Source: Solirubrobacter sp963724195
GTDB lineage: Bacteria; Actinomycetota; Thermoleophilia; Solirubrobacterales; Solirubrobacteraceae
Direction: 5' to 3'
Assembly (NCBI GenBank): GCA_963724195.1
Contig: CAVRTQ010000031.1
Location: 1-64,000 of the forward strand
DNA: 64,000 nt
A program made the translations under genes and the position numbers. Shown here piece by piece: positions 47,837 through 56,069 of this stretch; position 1 is the first letter of the stretch, and each line of letters opens with the position of its first letter. The notes under the pieces were generated by a model, which worked only from the letters and a program-made list of their open reading frames with translations, was not told the origin of the DNA and ran no database searches.

Positions 47837-48963
47837 CAGCGCGCGCCCGCCGCCCGGAGGATCCGCTCGCGCGGGTTGCCGTTCATGACCTTCGAGAGCT
47901 GCTCGACGGCCGCCTTCTGCTCGTCGGTCAGCGTCGCCGGCATGTCGATGACGAAGCGGTAGTGCAGGTCACCCTTGCCGGACTTGCCGAGAATCGGCGC
48001 GCCCTCGCCCCGGAGCCGCTGGACGGTGCCGTGCTTGGTGCCCGGCGCCACGCGCAGCTTCTTCGTGCCGTGCAGGGTCGGGACCTCGACCTCGGCGCCC
48101 GCCAAGGCCTCGGCGACCGTGATCGGCACCTCGACCTCGAGGTTGTCGCCCTTGGGCTTGAACACGTCGGACTCGGTCACGTGCGTGATCACGTACAGGT
48201 CGCCCGGCGGCCCGCCGCGCAGCCCCGCCTCGCCCTTGCCGGCGAGCCGGATCCGCGAGCCCTGGCGCACGCCCTTGGGGATGTTGACCCGGTAGCGCTT
48301 CATCTCGCGCAGCCGGCCCTCGCCCCCGCAGGTCCCGCACGGGTCCTCGATGACCGTGCCCGTGCCGTTGCAGCGCGAGCACGGGCGGGTGATGGAGAAG
48401 ACGCCCTGGCCCTGGGCCTCGACGCCGCGGCCGTTGCAGAGCGGGCAGACCTTGGGCTGCGTCCCCGGCCGCGCGCCCGTGCCGCGGCACGTGGTGCACG
48501 CGGCGTGGGTGGCGACCGAGACCGGCACCTGCGCGCCCGCGAGGGCCTGCTCGAACGACAGCGTGACCGTCGTCTCCAGGTCCTTGCCGCGCTCGGTCGC
48601 CGGCTTGGTGCGCGTGGTCCGCGTGCCTGCGCCGCCGCCGGCGTTGAAGATGCCCGACAGGATGTCCGAGAAGGAGCCGAAGTCTCCGGCTCCACCCCCG
48701 CCGGACCCCGACGACCCGCCGCCGAAGGGCGACTGCGCGCCCCCGAACACCGAGCCGCCGCGGTCGTACTTCTTGCGCTTGTCCGGATCGCCGAGCGTGT
48801 CGTAGGCCTCGGAGATCGCCTTGAAGCGCTCCTCCGCCCCGGCGTCCTTGTTGGTGTCCGGGTGGTACTGGCGGGCGAGCTTGCGGTACGCCTTCTTGAT
48901 GTCCTCCTGGGAGGCCTTCTTGTCGACCCCCAGGGTCTTGTAGTGGTCGGTACCGCGCGCCAC
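47836..48963 (-). CDS. dnaJ: Chaperone DnaJ
   Basis: 375-residue type I J-protein: J-domain with YKTLGVDKKASQEDIKKAYR and YHPDTNKD (HPD), a Gly/Phe-rich linker (GGAQSPFGGGSSGSGGGG), four CxxCxGxG-type zinc repeats (CTTCRGTG, CPLCNGRG, CSRCNGTG, CGTCGGEG) and the C-terminal substrate domain. GTG 48963 has GAGGGGG nine bases upstream. It stimulates DnaK ATPase and delivers clients. 76 bases separate it from grpE. Confidence 0.97.
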   Translation of the reverse strand: MARGTDHYKTLGVDKKASQEDIKKAYRKLARQYHPDTNKDAGAEERFKAISEAYDTLGDPDKRKKYDRGGSVFGGAQSPFGGGSSGSGGGGAGDFGSFSDILSGIFNAGGGAGTRTTRTKPATERGKDLETTVTLSFEQALAGAQVPVSVATHAACTTCRGTGARPGTQPKVCPLCNGRGVEAQGQGVFSITRPCSRCNGTGTVIEDPCGTCGGEGRLREMKRYRVNIPKGVRQGSRIRLAGKGEAGLRGGPPGDLYVITHVTESDVFKPKGDNLEVEVPITVAEALAGAEVEVPTLHGTKKLRVAPGTKHGTVQRLRGEGAPILGKSGKGDLHYRFVIDMPATLTDEQKAAVEQLSKVMNGNPRERILRAAGAR

Positions 48964-49039
48964 GGCTAGAACCCCCTCGCGGCGCGGGGACGAGCCGCAA
49001 GGCGAGCCCCCGCCGGAGCATGCGAGCGCGCAGCGCGAG

Positions 49040-49635
49040 TCATGCGGCCACCACCACGCGGGCGGGCCGCAGCACCGCGCCGTTGATGCGGTAGCCGGAC
49101 TGGTAGACCTCGCCGACGGTGCCGGACTCGACACCCTCGATCGGGGCCTGGGCCATCGCCTCGTGCTCGTTGGGGTCGAACACCTCGCCCTTGGGCGAGA
49201 ACGCCTGGATGCCCACGCGCGCGAGCGCGGCCTGGATCTCCCCGGCGACCATCGCGAAGCCCTTCACCACGTCCTCGTGCCCCTCGGCCGCCTTGAGCGC
49301 GAGCTCCAGGTGGTCGAGCGCCGGCAGCAGCTCCTTGGCCAGCTTCGCCACACCGCGGTCGGCGGCGGCCGCGTTCTCACGCGCCATCCGCTTGCGGTAG
49401 TTGTCGAAGTCGGCCTGGGCGCGCTGCGCCAGCCCGAGGTACTTGTCGCGCTCGGCGGTGAGCGCGTCCACCTCGGGCTGCCCGAAGACGAGCTCAGACG
49501 CGGGCGGCGCCTCCGCATCCGCGAAGGACGTCTCGCCCGCGCCGGTCGCCGCCGGGTCGGGCGGCGCCGCCGCGGAGAACTCCTCGGACGAGTCCTCCGC
49601 GACGTCCGACGTTGATCGTTCTCGTCCATCGGCAT
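49040..49635 (-). CDS. grpE: Nucleotide exchange factor GrpE, one-base frameshift
   Basis: DnaK nucleotide exchange factor, about 198 residues. A disordered acidic N-terminus precedes a long helix (ALTAERDKYLGLAQRAQADF, DNYRKRMARENAA) and the beta-wing (VFDPNEHEAMAQAPIEGVES, GTVGEVYQSGYRINGAVLRP). One base is missing near 49613, just after MPMDENDQ; restoring it gives SDVAEDSSEEFSAAAPPD. The ATG at 49635 overlaps the dnaK TAA (TAATG). Confidence 0.94.
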
Positions 49636-51560
49636 TACTTCTGCTCGTCCACGACCTCGGCGTCGACGACCTCCTCCTCGGAGGAGTCGGCGGACGCGCG
49701 GCCGTTGCTGGTCGCGTTGCCGTCGTTGTCCTCGGGCGCGCCCGTGTCCTGCTGCTCCTGGGCCCGCGCGTACATCTGCTCCGACACCCGGTGGAACGCG
49801 GACTGCAGGCGCTCGGTCTTGTTGCGGATGTCCTCCGCGTCCTCGCCCTTGACGGCTTCGTTGAGGTCCTTGATGGCCTCCTCGATCTCCGTCTTGGAGG
49901 CCGAGTCGATCTGCTCGCCCAGGTCCTTGAGCTGCTTGGAGGCGTTGTAGGCCTCGCTCTCGCCGCGGTTGCGGGCCTCGGCCAGCTCGCGCAGGCGCTT
50001 GTCGTCGTCCGCGTGCGACTCGGCGTCGGAGACCATGCGCTTGATCTCGTCGTCGCTCAGACCCGAGCCCGACTTGATCTCGATCTTCTGCTCCTTGCCC
50101 GTGCCGAGGTCCTTCGCCGACACCTTCACGATGCCGTTGGCGTCGATGTCGAAGCCGACCTCGATCTGCGGGATGCCACGCGGGGCGGGCGGGATGCCCG
50201 TGAGCTGGAACTTGCCGAGCGACTTGTTGTAGGTCGCCATCTCGCGCTCGCCCTGGAGGACGTGGATCTCGACGGAGGGCTGGTTGTCCTCAGCCGTCGA
50301 GAAGACCTCCGACTTGCGCGTCGGGATCGTCGTGTTGCGCTCGATGAGCTTGGTCATCACGCCGCCCTTGGTCTCGATGCCGAGGGTGAGCGGGGTGACG
50401 TCGAGCAGCAGGACGTCCTTGACCTCGCCGCCGAGCACGCCGGCCTGGATGGCGGCGCCGACGGCCACGACCTCGTCCGGGTTGACGCCGCGGTGCGGCT
50501 CCTTGCCGGTGAGGTCCTTGACCTTCTCCTGGACGGCGGGCATGCGCGTCATGCCGCCGACCATCACGACGTGGTCGATCTCCTTGACGCCCTTGTCCTT
50601 GGCGTCGTCCAGCGCCTGGCGGACCGGGCCGACGACGCGCTCGATCAGCGAGCCGGCCAGCTCGGTGAGCTTGGCGCGCGTGAGGCGGACGTCGAGGTGC
50701 TTCGGGCCGGAGGCGTCGGCCGTGATGAACGGCAGGTTGATCTGCGTCTCCTGCGCGGAGGACAGCTCGATCTTGCCCTTCTCGGCGGCCTCGTAGAGGC
50801 GCTGGAGGGCCATCTTGTCCTGCGTGAGGTCGATGCCCTGGTCGCGCTTGAACTCCGCGGCGAGCCAGTCGACGATCGCCTTGTCGAAGTTGTCGCCGCC
50901 GAGGTGGTTGTCACCCGCGGTCGCCTTGACCTCGAACACGCCGTCGCCGATCTCCAGCACGGACACGTCGAACGTGCCGCCGCCGAGGTCGAAGACGAGG
51001 ATCGTCTGGTCGGACTCCTTGTCGAGGCCGTAGGCCAGCGCGGCCGCGGTCGGCTCGTTGATGATGCGCTTGACGTCCAGGCCGGCGATCCGGCCGGCGT
51101 CCTTGGTCGCCTGGCGCTGATCGTCGTTGAAGTAGGCCGGGACGGTGATGACCGCGGAGTCCACGGTCTCGCCCAGGTACGCCTCGGCGTCGGCCTTGAG
51201 CTTCTGCAGGATCATCGCGGCGATCTCCGGCGGCGTGTACTGCTTGCCGCCGGCCGACACGCGCGCCTCGCCGCCGGAGCCGGAGACGACCTCGTACGGC
51301 ACCATCGACTCCTCCTCGCGCACCTCGGCCTCTTTACGGCCCATGAAGCGCTTGATGGAGAAGACGGTGTTCGTGGGGTTGGTGACCGCCTGGCGCTTGG
51401 CGACGGTGCCGACCAGGCGCTCGCCGCTCTGCGCGAAGGCGACCACCGACGGGGTGGTGCGCCCACCCTCGCTGTTCTCGATGACCGTCGGCTCGCCGCC
51501 CTCAAGCACTGACATGCACGAGTTGGTGGTTCCGAGGTCGATCCCGATGGTCTTTGCCAT
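49635..51560 (-). CDS. dnaK: Chaperone DnaK (Hsp70)
   Basis: 641-residue Hsp70. ATPase motifs: GIDLGTTNSCMSVLEGGEP, LVFDLGGGTFDVSVLEIGDG and VVMVGGMTRMPAVQEKVKD. Substrate domain DVTPLTLGIETKGGVMTKLI and a helical lid ending EEEVVDAEVVDEQK (EEVD-like acidic tail). First gene of dnaK-grpE-dnaJ-hspR. The promoter and operator lie in the 3' end of nth, 25 bases upstream of the start. Frame intact. Confidence 0.99.
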   Translation of the reverse strand: MAKTIGIDLGTTNSCMSVLEGGEPTVIENSEGGRTTPSVVAFAQSGERLVGTVAKRQAVTNPTNTVFSIKRFMGRKEAEVREEESMVPYEVVSGSGGEARVSAGGKQYTPPEIAAMILQKLKADAEAYLGETVDSAVITVPAYFNDDQRQATKDAGRIAGLDVKRIINEPTAAALAYGLDKESDQTILVFDLGGGTFDVSVLEIGDGVFEVKATAGDNHLGGDNFDKAIVDWLAAEFKRDQGIDLTQDKMALQRLYEAAEKGKIELSSAQETQINLPFITADASGPKHLDVRLTRAKLTELAGSLIERVVGPVRQALDDAKDKGVKEIDHVVMVGGMTRMPAVQEKVKDLTGKEPHRGVNPDEVVAVGAAIQAGVLGGEVKDVLLLDVTPLTLGIETKGGVMTKLIERNTTIPTRKSEVFSTAEDNQPSVEIHVLQGEREMATYNKSLGKFQLTGIPPAPRGIPQIEVGFDIDANGIVKVSAKDLGTGKEQKIEIKSGSGLSDDEIKRMVSDAESHADDDKRLRELAEARNRGESEAYNASKQLKDLGEQIDSASKTEIEEAIKDLNEAVKGEDAEDIRNKTERLQSAFHRVSEQMYARAQEQQDTGAPEDNDGNATSNGRASADSSEEEVVDAEVVDEQK

Positions 51561-51582
51561 GTGTCTTCTGCTCCCGTTCGAA

Positions 51583-51605
51583 ATCTCAGTCTGCTTGACG
51601 CAGAT
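51583..51605. promoter_or_regulatory. Candidate HspR operator of dnaK
   Basis: ATCTCAGTC-N5-GACGCAGAT: first arm identical to the clpB site, second arm seven of nine matching, same five-base spacer. It overlaps the last codons and stop of nth and the -10 box of the dnaK promoter. Confidence 0.65.
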
Positions 51606-52254
51606 TGTAGCCGGTGGGACACAGGCTCAACAGGGCGCACTCCCCACATTTAGGGGCTCTTGAATGACACGTCCGGCGGCCGTGCCGGAGCAGGTTCACG
51701 TGGAACTCGATCTCCTGCCCGCGCGGCGTGAACTCGAGCGCGCGATCGTGAAGTTCGTCGAACGGCGCGTTCTCGCGGAAGAGCCCCAGGCGCGTGCCCA
51801 CGCGGGAGACGTGGGTGTCGACCGGGATGTCGCGCTTGCCGTAGGCGAACAGCAGCACGCAGGCCGCGGTCTTGCGGCCCACGCCCGGGAGGCTCACCAG
51901 CAGCTCTCGTCCCGCGTCGACGCTCATGCCGGCGAGGTCGTCGTCGAACGTGTCGATGTCGATCGCGCGCAGGATGTCCTGGATCCGCGCGGACTTGACC
52001 TTCGAGATGCCGCCGGGGCGGATCGACAGCTCCACCGCGGCGTTCGGCGCGTCGCGCACCGCGGCCCAGTCCGTGAAGTCCCGTCGCAGCGCGAGATAGG
52101 CGACGTCGCGGTTGCGGTCGTTGGTCGACTGCGAGAGGACGGTGAGGATCAGCTCGTTCAGGCCCTGCTCGTGCGGGGGCGCGAACGGACGGCCGTAGAC
52201 GAGGCGGAGCCGATCGCGGATCCGGCGCACACGGGCTCGGTTGGGCGGCGGCAT
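51586..52254 (-). CDS. nth: Endonuclease III
   Basis: DNA glycosylase/AP lyase for oxidised pyrimidines. 222 residues: HhH motif ELLVSLPGVGRKTAACVLLF with the catalytic Lys, IPVDTHVSRVGTRLGLF with the catalytic Asp, and the Fe-S cluster ligands CHSRAPKCGECALLSLC (C-x6-C-x2-C-x5-C). ATG 52254 is used. The last codons double as the dnaK promoter/operator region. Same strand as dnaK, 25 bases apart. Confidence 0.97.
   Translation of the reverse strand: MPPPNRARVRRIRDRLRLVYGRPFAPPHEQGLNELILTVLSQSTNDRNRDVAYLALRRDFTDWAAVRDAPNAAVELSIRPGGISKVKSARIQDILRAIDIDTFDDDLAGMSVDAGRELLVSLPGVGRKTAACVLLFAYGKRDIPVDTHVSRVGTRLGLFRENAPFDELHDRALEFTPRGQEIEFHVNLLRHGRRTCHSRAPKCGECALLSLCPTGYNLRQAD
51604..51630 (-). promoter_or_regulatory. 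dnaK promoter inside nth
   Basis: Minus strand TTGAGC (51625-51630), 15 bases, TACAAT (51604-51609). The -10 is near-consensus; spacing is short, with GTTGAG giving 16. It abuts the HspR operator exactly as at clpB. Confidence 0.5.
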
Positions 52255-52502
52255 GGGCGCTCGACCGTAGCGATGACCCTCGAAGTTGACGCCGGTACCC
52301 CGATCTGGGGGAATCCAACCGAATGGGGTAAGATTTGTGACGGGATCCGGGACTTCTGTTCGCACGGATGCTCGAAGCGACCTCTAGGGTCGCGGGCCGC
52401 GGGTCGGAAGCTCGCGGGTCGTAGGACGCGCACGGACTGCGTTCGAAAGTTGGTCGATACCCCGGTGGCCTTGGTCGGGCTGCCGGTCCCAGGGGGCCCC
52501 TC
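52255..52502. other. Intergenic region between nth and the CAP protein
   Basis: 248 bases with divergent promoters presumably at each end. GGGGGAATCC...GGGGTAAGA (about 52304-52333) and a GCGACCTCTAGGGTCGC hairpin are present. The first recalls part of the c-di-AMP (ydaO) riboswitch core, but the GAACCCGUCAGC block is missing, so no riboswitch is called. No ORF seen. Confidence 0.4.
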
Positions 52503-52970
52503 ATGTCCGTCACGTCTCTGCGACGAGCACTGCTCGGCGCATGCTTGATCGTCTGCGTCTTATCGCCCGGTGCGGTCGCCCGTGCGTCCGCCCGTACCGA
52601 CCGCCTCGAGGCGGGAATCGTGCGTGCCATGAACGACTACCGCGCTCAGCACGGGCGGCCGAAGCTGCGCCAGCAGCGCGGGTTCGCACGCGCGGCCGAC
52701 GCGCACTCCGCCGCGATGCTGCGCCAGAACACGCTCAAGCACGGCAACTACGGCAAGCGCGTCCGCCGCTACGTCCGCCGCGTCGCCCGCGTGGGCGAGA
52801 ACCTCGCGTGGATGCGGGGCTGCAACCCGAGCGACATCGTCGCGATGTGGGCGCGTTCCTCGGGCCACCGCCGCGTGATGCTCTCGCGCTCGTTCCGCCG
52901 CGTCGGCGTCGCCCAGCGCTCGCGCTCGAACACCTGCTTCGTCACGGCCGACTTCGGCACCGCCCGCTAG
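52503..52970 (+). CDS. Secreted CAP/SCP-domain protein
   Basis: 155 residues with signal peptide (RRALLGACLIVCVLSPGAVA, cut near ARA-SA). CAP superfamily features: IVRAMNDYRAQHGRPKLRQQ, AADAHSAAMLRQNTLKHGNY (His), VGENLAWMRG (Glu) and IVAMWARSSGHRRVMLSRSF (His), then a Cys pair (GC near 107, TC near 145) likely forming a disulphide. Bacterial CAP proteins are often peptidoglycan- or lipid-associated; the exact role is unknown. Very arginine-rich. Confidence 0.9.
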   Translation: MSVTSLRRALLGACLIVCVLSPGAVARASARTDRLEAGIVRAMNDYRAQHGRPKLRQQRGFARAADAHSAAMLRQNTLKHGNYGKRVRRYVRRVARVGENLAWMRGCNPSDIVAMWARSSGHRRVMLSRSFRRVGVAQRSRSNTCFVTADFGTAR

Positions 52971-52979
52971 CCCACCCAA

Positions 52980-53004
52980 CCTAAAGGGGCCTGGCCCCTT
53001 TAGG
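52980..53004. repeat. REP-like palindrome CCTAAAGGGGCC-T-GGCCCCTTTAGG
   Basis: Perfect 12-base stem with a single central base, nine bases after the CAP stop. Same family as the palindrome at 41570-41600. May function as the CAP gene's terminator. Confidence 0.7.
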
Positions 53005-53009
53005 TATCG

Positions 53010-54593
53010 GTGCGAGCGGATACGCTCTTGGCGCACATGCGGCGCGCGTTCGAGCACCCTCTCGCGCCGGCGCTGGGTTGCGCGCTGGCGTGTTTGGCGT
53101 ACCTGATCGTCCAGCCCGCAACCGCCGACATGGCTGCGCATTCGTACCGCGCGTGGCTGTTCGAGCAGCAAGGGCTGACGGTCTGGAACGCCCAGTGGTA
53201 CGGCGGGCATCACGTGCTGGGCTACTCGCTGCTGTTCGCGCCGCTGGCGATGGTCTTCGGACCGGCGCTCGTCGGTGTCGGCGCGGCGCTGGTCGCCACC
53301 GCGCTGTTCCCGCCGCTCGCCCAGGCCGCCGCGCCGTCGCGCACCGCGGGCGCGCTCGCCGCCTGGCTGTTCACCGCCGGCGTGCTGTCGAACGTCGCGA
53401 TCGGCCGGATGCCGTTCCTGCTCGGGATCGCGTTCGGCGTCGCCGCCTGGGCGCTCGCCCGCGGCGGCCGGATGCGGATCGCCGGCGTGCTCGGGCTGTG
53501 CACGATGCTCGCCAGTCCGGTCGCGGGCGTGTTCCTGATGCTCGGCGCCGCGGCGAAGCTGATCGCCGACGGGCGCCCCGGTCTGCGCAACGCGCTGTGG
53601 ATCTTCCTGCCGACCCTGAGCGGCGGCGTCCTGCTGTGGGCGCTGTTCCCCGAAGGCGGCAACGACCGCTTCACCGCCACCGCCTTCTGGCCGATGCTGG
53701 CGATCAGCGCGGCGGGCGTCGCCCTGCTGGCGCCCGGGCGCCGGACGCTGTGGGCCGGTGGCCTGCTGTATCTGGGCGTGCTGGTGGGCGCGTTCTTCGT
53801 GCCGACGCCGTTCGGGCAGAACGCGCTGCGACTCGGCGTGCTGGCCGGGCCGTCCGTGCTCGCGCTCGCGCACCGCAAGAAGGTGCCGCTCGTGGCGGTG
53901 GCGGTCGTCGGCGCCGCGCTGCTGTACCTGCAGTGGCTGCCCGCGGTGCGCGCCGTGGCCGAGGCGCACGGGGACCCGTCGACCCGGCTCGCCTTCCAGG
54001 CCGAGGCGCGCGACTTCCTCCAGCGCATGGCCAAGCCCGGCGAGCGCGTCGAGGTGCCGCTGACCAAGAACCATTGGGAGGCCGCGGACCTGGCCAAGGT
54101 CGTGCCGCTCGCGCGCGGGTGGGAACGCCAGCTCGACGCGAAGGCCAACCCGATCTTCTACGACGACGAGCAGCTGACCCCGGCCCGCTACCACGACTGG
54201 CTGCGCGAGAACGCCGTGCGGTTCGTCGCGCTGCCGAACGCGCCGCTGGACTACTCCGCGACGGCCGAGGCGCTCCTGCTCGAAGGCGGGGTCGGTTACC
54301 TCGATCTCGTCTACGACTCCCCGCGCTGGCGCATCTGGGAGCTGCGCGACCCGGTGCCGCCCGCCTCGGGCGGCGCGACGCTGCTCGCCGCCGGGCCCAA
54401 CTGGTTCATGGTCAACGCCGCCAAGCCGACGGTCGTCAAGTACCGCTACACGCCGTACTGGTCGACCACGAACGCGTGCGTGAGCCGCGCGCCGGGCGGG
54501 TGGACGCGGGTCGAGCCCGAAGCTCCGGGCGTGTTGATCGTCCAGGCGCGCTTCGGGCTCGAACGCAGCCGCCGCGCCAAGACCTGTCATTAG
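53010..54593 (+). CDS. Polytopic membrane protein, possible GT-C glycosyltransferase
   Basis: 527 residues, about ten transmembrane helices followed by a soluble C-terminal domain of about 190 residues. The first loop, ADMAAHSYRAWLFEQQGL, then WNAQWYGGHHVLGYSLLF, has the acidic-His pattern seen in GT-C polyprenyl-phosphate-sugar transferases. The C-terminal part (FYDDEQLTPARYHDWLRENA) is globular. No confident family. GTG 53010 immediately follows the REP palindrome; ATG 53037 is an alternative. Plus-strand neighbours are lipid enzymes, which fits an envelope role. Frame intact. Confidence 0.72.
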   Translation: MRADTLLAHMRRAFEHPLAPALGCALACLAYLIVQPATADMAAHSYRAWLFEQQGLTVWNAQWYGGHHVLGYSLLFAPLAMVFGPALVGVGAALVATALFPPLAQAAAPSRTAGALAAWLFTAGVLSNVAIGRMPFLLGIAFGVAAWALARGGRMRIAGVLGLCTMLASPVAGVFLMLGAAAKLIADGRPGLRNALWIFLPTLSGGVLLWALFPEGGNDRFTATAFWPMLAISAAGVALLAPGRRTLWAGGLLYLGVLVGAFFVPTPFGQNALRLGVLAGPSVLALAHRKKVPLVAVAVVGAALLYLQWLPAVRAVAEAHGDPSTRLAFQAEARDFLQRMAKPGERVEVPLTKNHWEAADLAKVVPLARGWERQLDAKANPIFYDDEQLTPARYHDWLRENAVRFVALPNAPLDYSATAEALLLEGGVGYLDLVYDSPRWRIWELRDPVPPASGGATLLAAGPNWFMVNAAKPTVVKYRYTPYWSTTNACVSRAPGGWTRVEPEAPGVLIVQARFGLERSRRAKTCH

Positions 54594-54601
54594 GCGTTGT
54601 T

Positions 54602-54618
54602 GAGGCCGGTCCGGCCTC
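54602..54618. terminator. Compact hairpin after the membrane protein gene
   Basis: GAGGCCGG-T-CCGGCCTC, eight paired bases, nine bases past the stop at 54593. Loop is minimal, so folding is less certain. Confidence 0.45.
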
Positions 54619-54649
54619 CATTAGTCTTGGCGGGAGTTTGTTGTCCCGT

Positions 54650-55405
54650 GTGCTCCCCCGCGGTCCCCGCGACCTGGCTTGGCAGATTCTGCTCTTCTGC
54701 GGCGCGTACTGGGTCTACCGGCTCGTGCGCGGGCAGGTCTACGACCAGTCCGCGGCGGCGTTCGCCAACGCCCGGGACATCGTGGATCTCCAGCAGGCAC
54801 TGCACGTGTTCGTCGAGCCCGACATCCAGCAGTGGGCGATGCGCGCCGGCTGGGTCGAGGACGTCGGCTCGTGGATGTACCTGAACACGCACTTCGTGGT
54901 GACCACGGTCACGCTCGCGTTCATCTACCTGTTCCGCAACGAGCACTTCTACTGGGTGCGCAACATGTTCATGGTGGCGATGGGGCTCGCGCTCGTCGGG
55001 TACGTCGCCTTTCCGACCGCGCCGCCGCGGCTGATGACCGAGTTCGGGTTCACGGATTCGGTGATGGACTTCACGGGCGTCTCGAGCACCTCGGACGTCA
55101 ATGCGCTCTACAACCCGTACGCGGCGGTGCCGTCGATGCACGTCGGATTCGCGCTGATGCTCGCGATCTCGGTGATCCGCATGACGCGCCACCGCTGGGT
55201 GAAGGTCGTGTGGGCGATCTACCCGCTCGTGGTCAGCGCCGTCGTGGTCGTCACGGCCAACCACTGGATCTTCGACGCGGTCACCGGGGCGGCGGTCGCG
55301 GCGGTCTCCGCACTGGCCGCGCAGGTGCTGTTCGCGCGCGTCTGGCCCGCTCAGTGGGCGTGGAAGCCGGAGCCGGGTCTGGCCGCACCGGCTCGCGCCG
55401 GATAG
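54650..55405 (+). CDS. PAP2-superfamily membrane phosphatase/inositolphosphotransferase-like
   Basis: 251 residues, six helices. PAP2 motifs are AAVPSMHVGFALM (PSxH) and VVTANHWIFDAVTG (H-x3-D), with FPTAPPRLM between helices, as in the Aur1/Ipt1-like group. It would hydrolyse or transfer a phosphoryl headgroup at the membrane. GTG 54650 chosen; TTG 54641 has GGGAG closer (four bases). Twelve bases separate it from the CDP-alcohol transferase gene, suggesting an operon with that gene and ino1 and a role in inositol-lipid metabolism (inference). Confidence 0.85.
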   Translation: MLPRGPRDLAWQILLFCGAYWVYRLVRGQVYDQSAAAFANARDIVDLQQALHVFVEPDIQQWAMRAGWVEDVGSWMYLNTHFVVTTVTLAFIYLFRNEHFYWVRNMFMVAMGLALVGYVAFPTAPPRLMTEFGFTDSVMDFTGVSSTSDVNALYNPYAAVPSMHVGFALMLAISVIRMTRHRWVKVVWAIYPLVVSAVVVVTANHWIFDAVTGAAVAAVSALAAQVLFARVWPAQWAWKPEPGLAAPARAG

Positions 55406-55417
55406 GCTGCGCGGGCG

Positions 55418-56023
55418 ATGGCCACACGCGACTACCAGACGGTCATGCGCAACCGTCTCATCGAATCACGGCTCACGCCGAACGCGATCTCTCTGACGGG
55501 ATTCGTGCTCTGCGTCGTATCCGCCGTGCTCATCCTGCAGGGCTGGTGGATCGCGGGCGGCATCGCGTTCATCGTCGGCTCGGTATGCGACACGCTCGAC
55601 GGGCGCTATTCGCGCATGTCCGGCAAGGGCTCGCCGTTCGGCGCGTTCCTGGACTCCACGCTGGACCGGATGGAAGAGGGCATCGTGCTCGCCGCCGTCG
55701 CCGTCCAGTTCGCGAGCGACGACGACCTGACGTTCATCTTCGGTGGCGACGTCGCGGTGGGCGTCACGGCCCTGGCGGTGCTCGCCTCGCTGATGGTCTC
55801 CTACACGCGAGCGCGCGCCGAGGCGCTGGGCGTGGAGTGCAAGGTCGGCATCGCCGACCGCGCCGTGCGCGTGGTGGTGCTCTCCGTCGGCCTCGTGTTC
55901 GGCTTCCTCCAGGCGATCGAGCCGGCCGTCTACCTGCTGGCCCTGATGGCGGTCATCACCGTCTTCCAGCGCATTTTCCACGTGCGCTCTGAGCTGACAA
56001 AGCCTGTAACCGACGCCGTCTAA
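55418..56023 (+). CDS. CDP-alcohol phosphatidyltransferase (probable phosphatidylinositol-phosphate synthase)
   Basis: 201 residues with several transmembrane helices. The CDP-OH-P signature is complete: CDTLDGRYSRMSGKGSPFG, AFLDSTLDR, i.e. DxxDGxxxR-x8-GxxxDxxxD with Ser in place of the usual Ala before Arg. It transfers a phosphatidyl group from CDP-diacylglycerol to an alcohol. The inositol-3-phosphate synthase gene follows by 46 bases, so inositol phosphate is the likely acceptor, as in actinobacterial PIP synthases; glycerol-3-phosphate cannot be ruled out. Confidence 0.88.
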   Translation: MATRDYQTVMRNRLIESRLTPNAISLTGFVLCVVSAVLILQGWWIAGGIAFIVGSVCDTLDGRYSRMSGKGSPFGAFLDSTLDRMEEGIVLAAVAVQFASDDDLTFIFGGDVAVGVTALAVLASLMVSYTRARAEALGVECKVGIADRAVRVVVLSVGLVFGFLQAIEPAVYLLALMAVITVFQRIFHVRSELTKPVTDAV

Positions 56024-56069
56024 CGGTGTTATTGACCGTCGGTCACCAACCATCGGAAGGAATAGAGCC

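Noticed and set aside
52290..52420. c-di-AMP (ydaO) riboswitch upstream of the CAP gene
   Set aside because: GGGGGA...GGGGTAAG is suggestive but the conserved GAACCCGUCAGC segment is missing; Infernal with RF00379 would decide.
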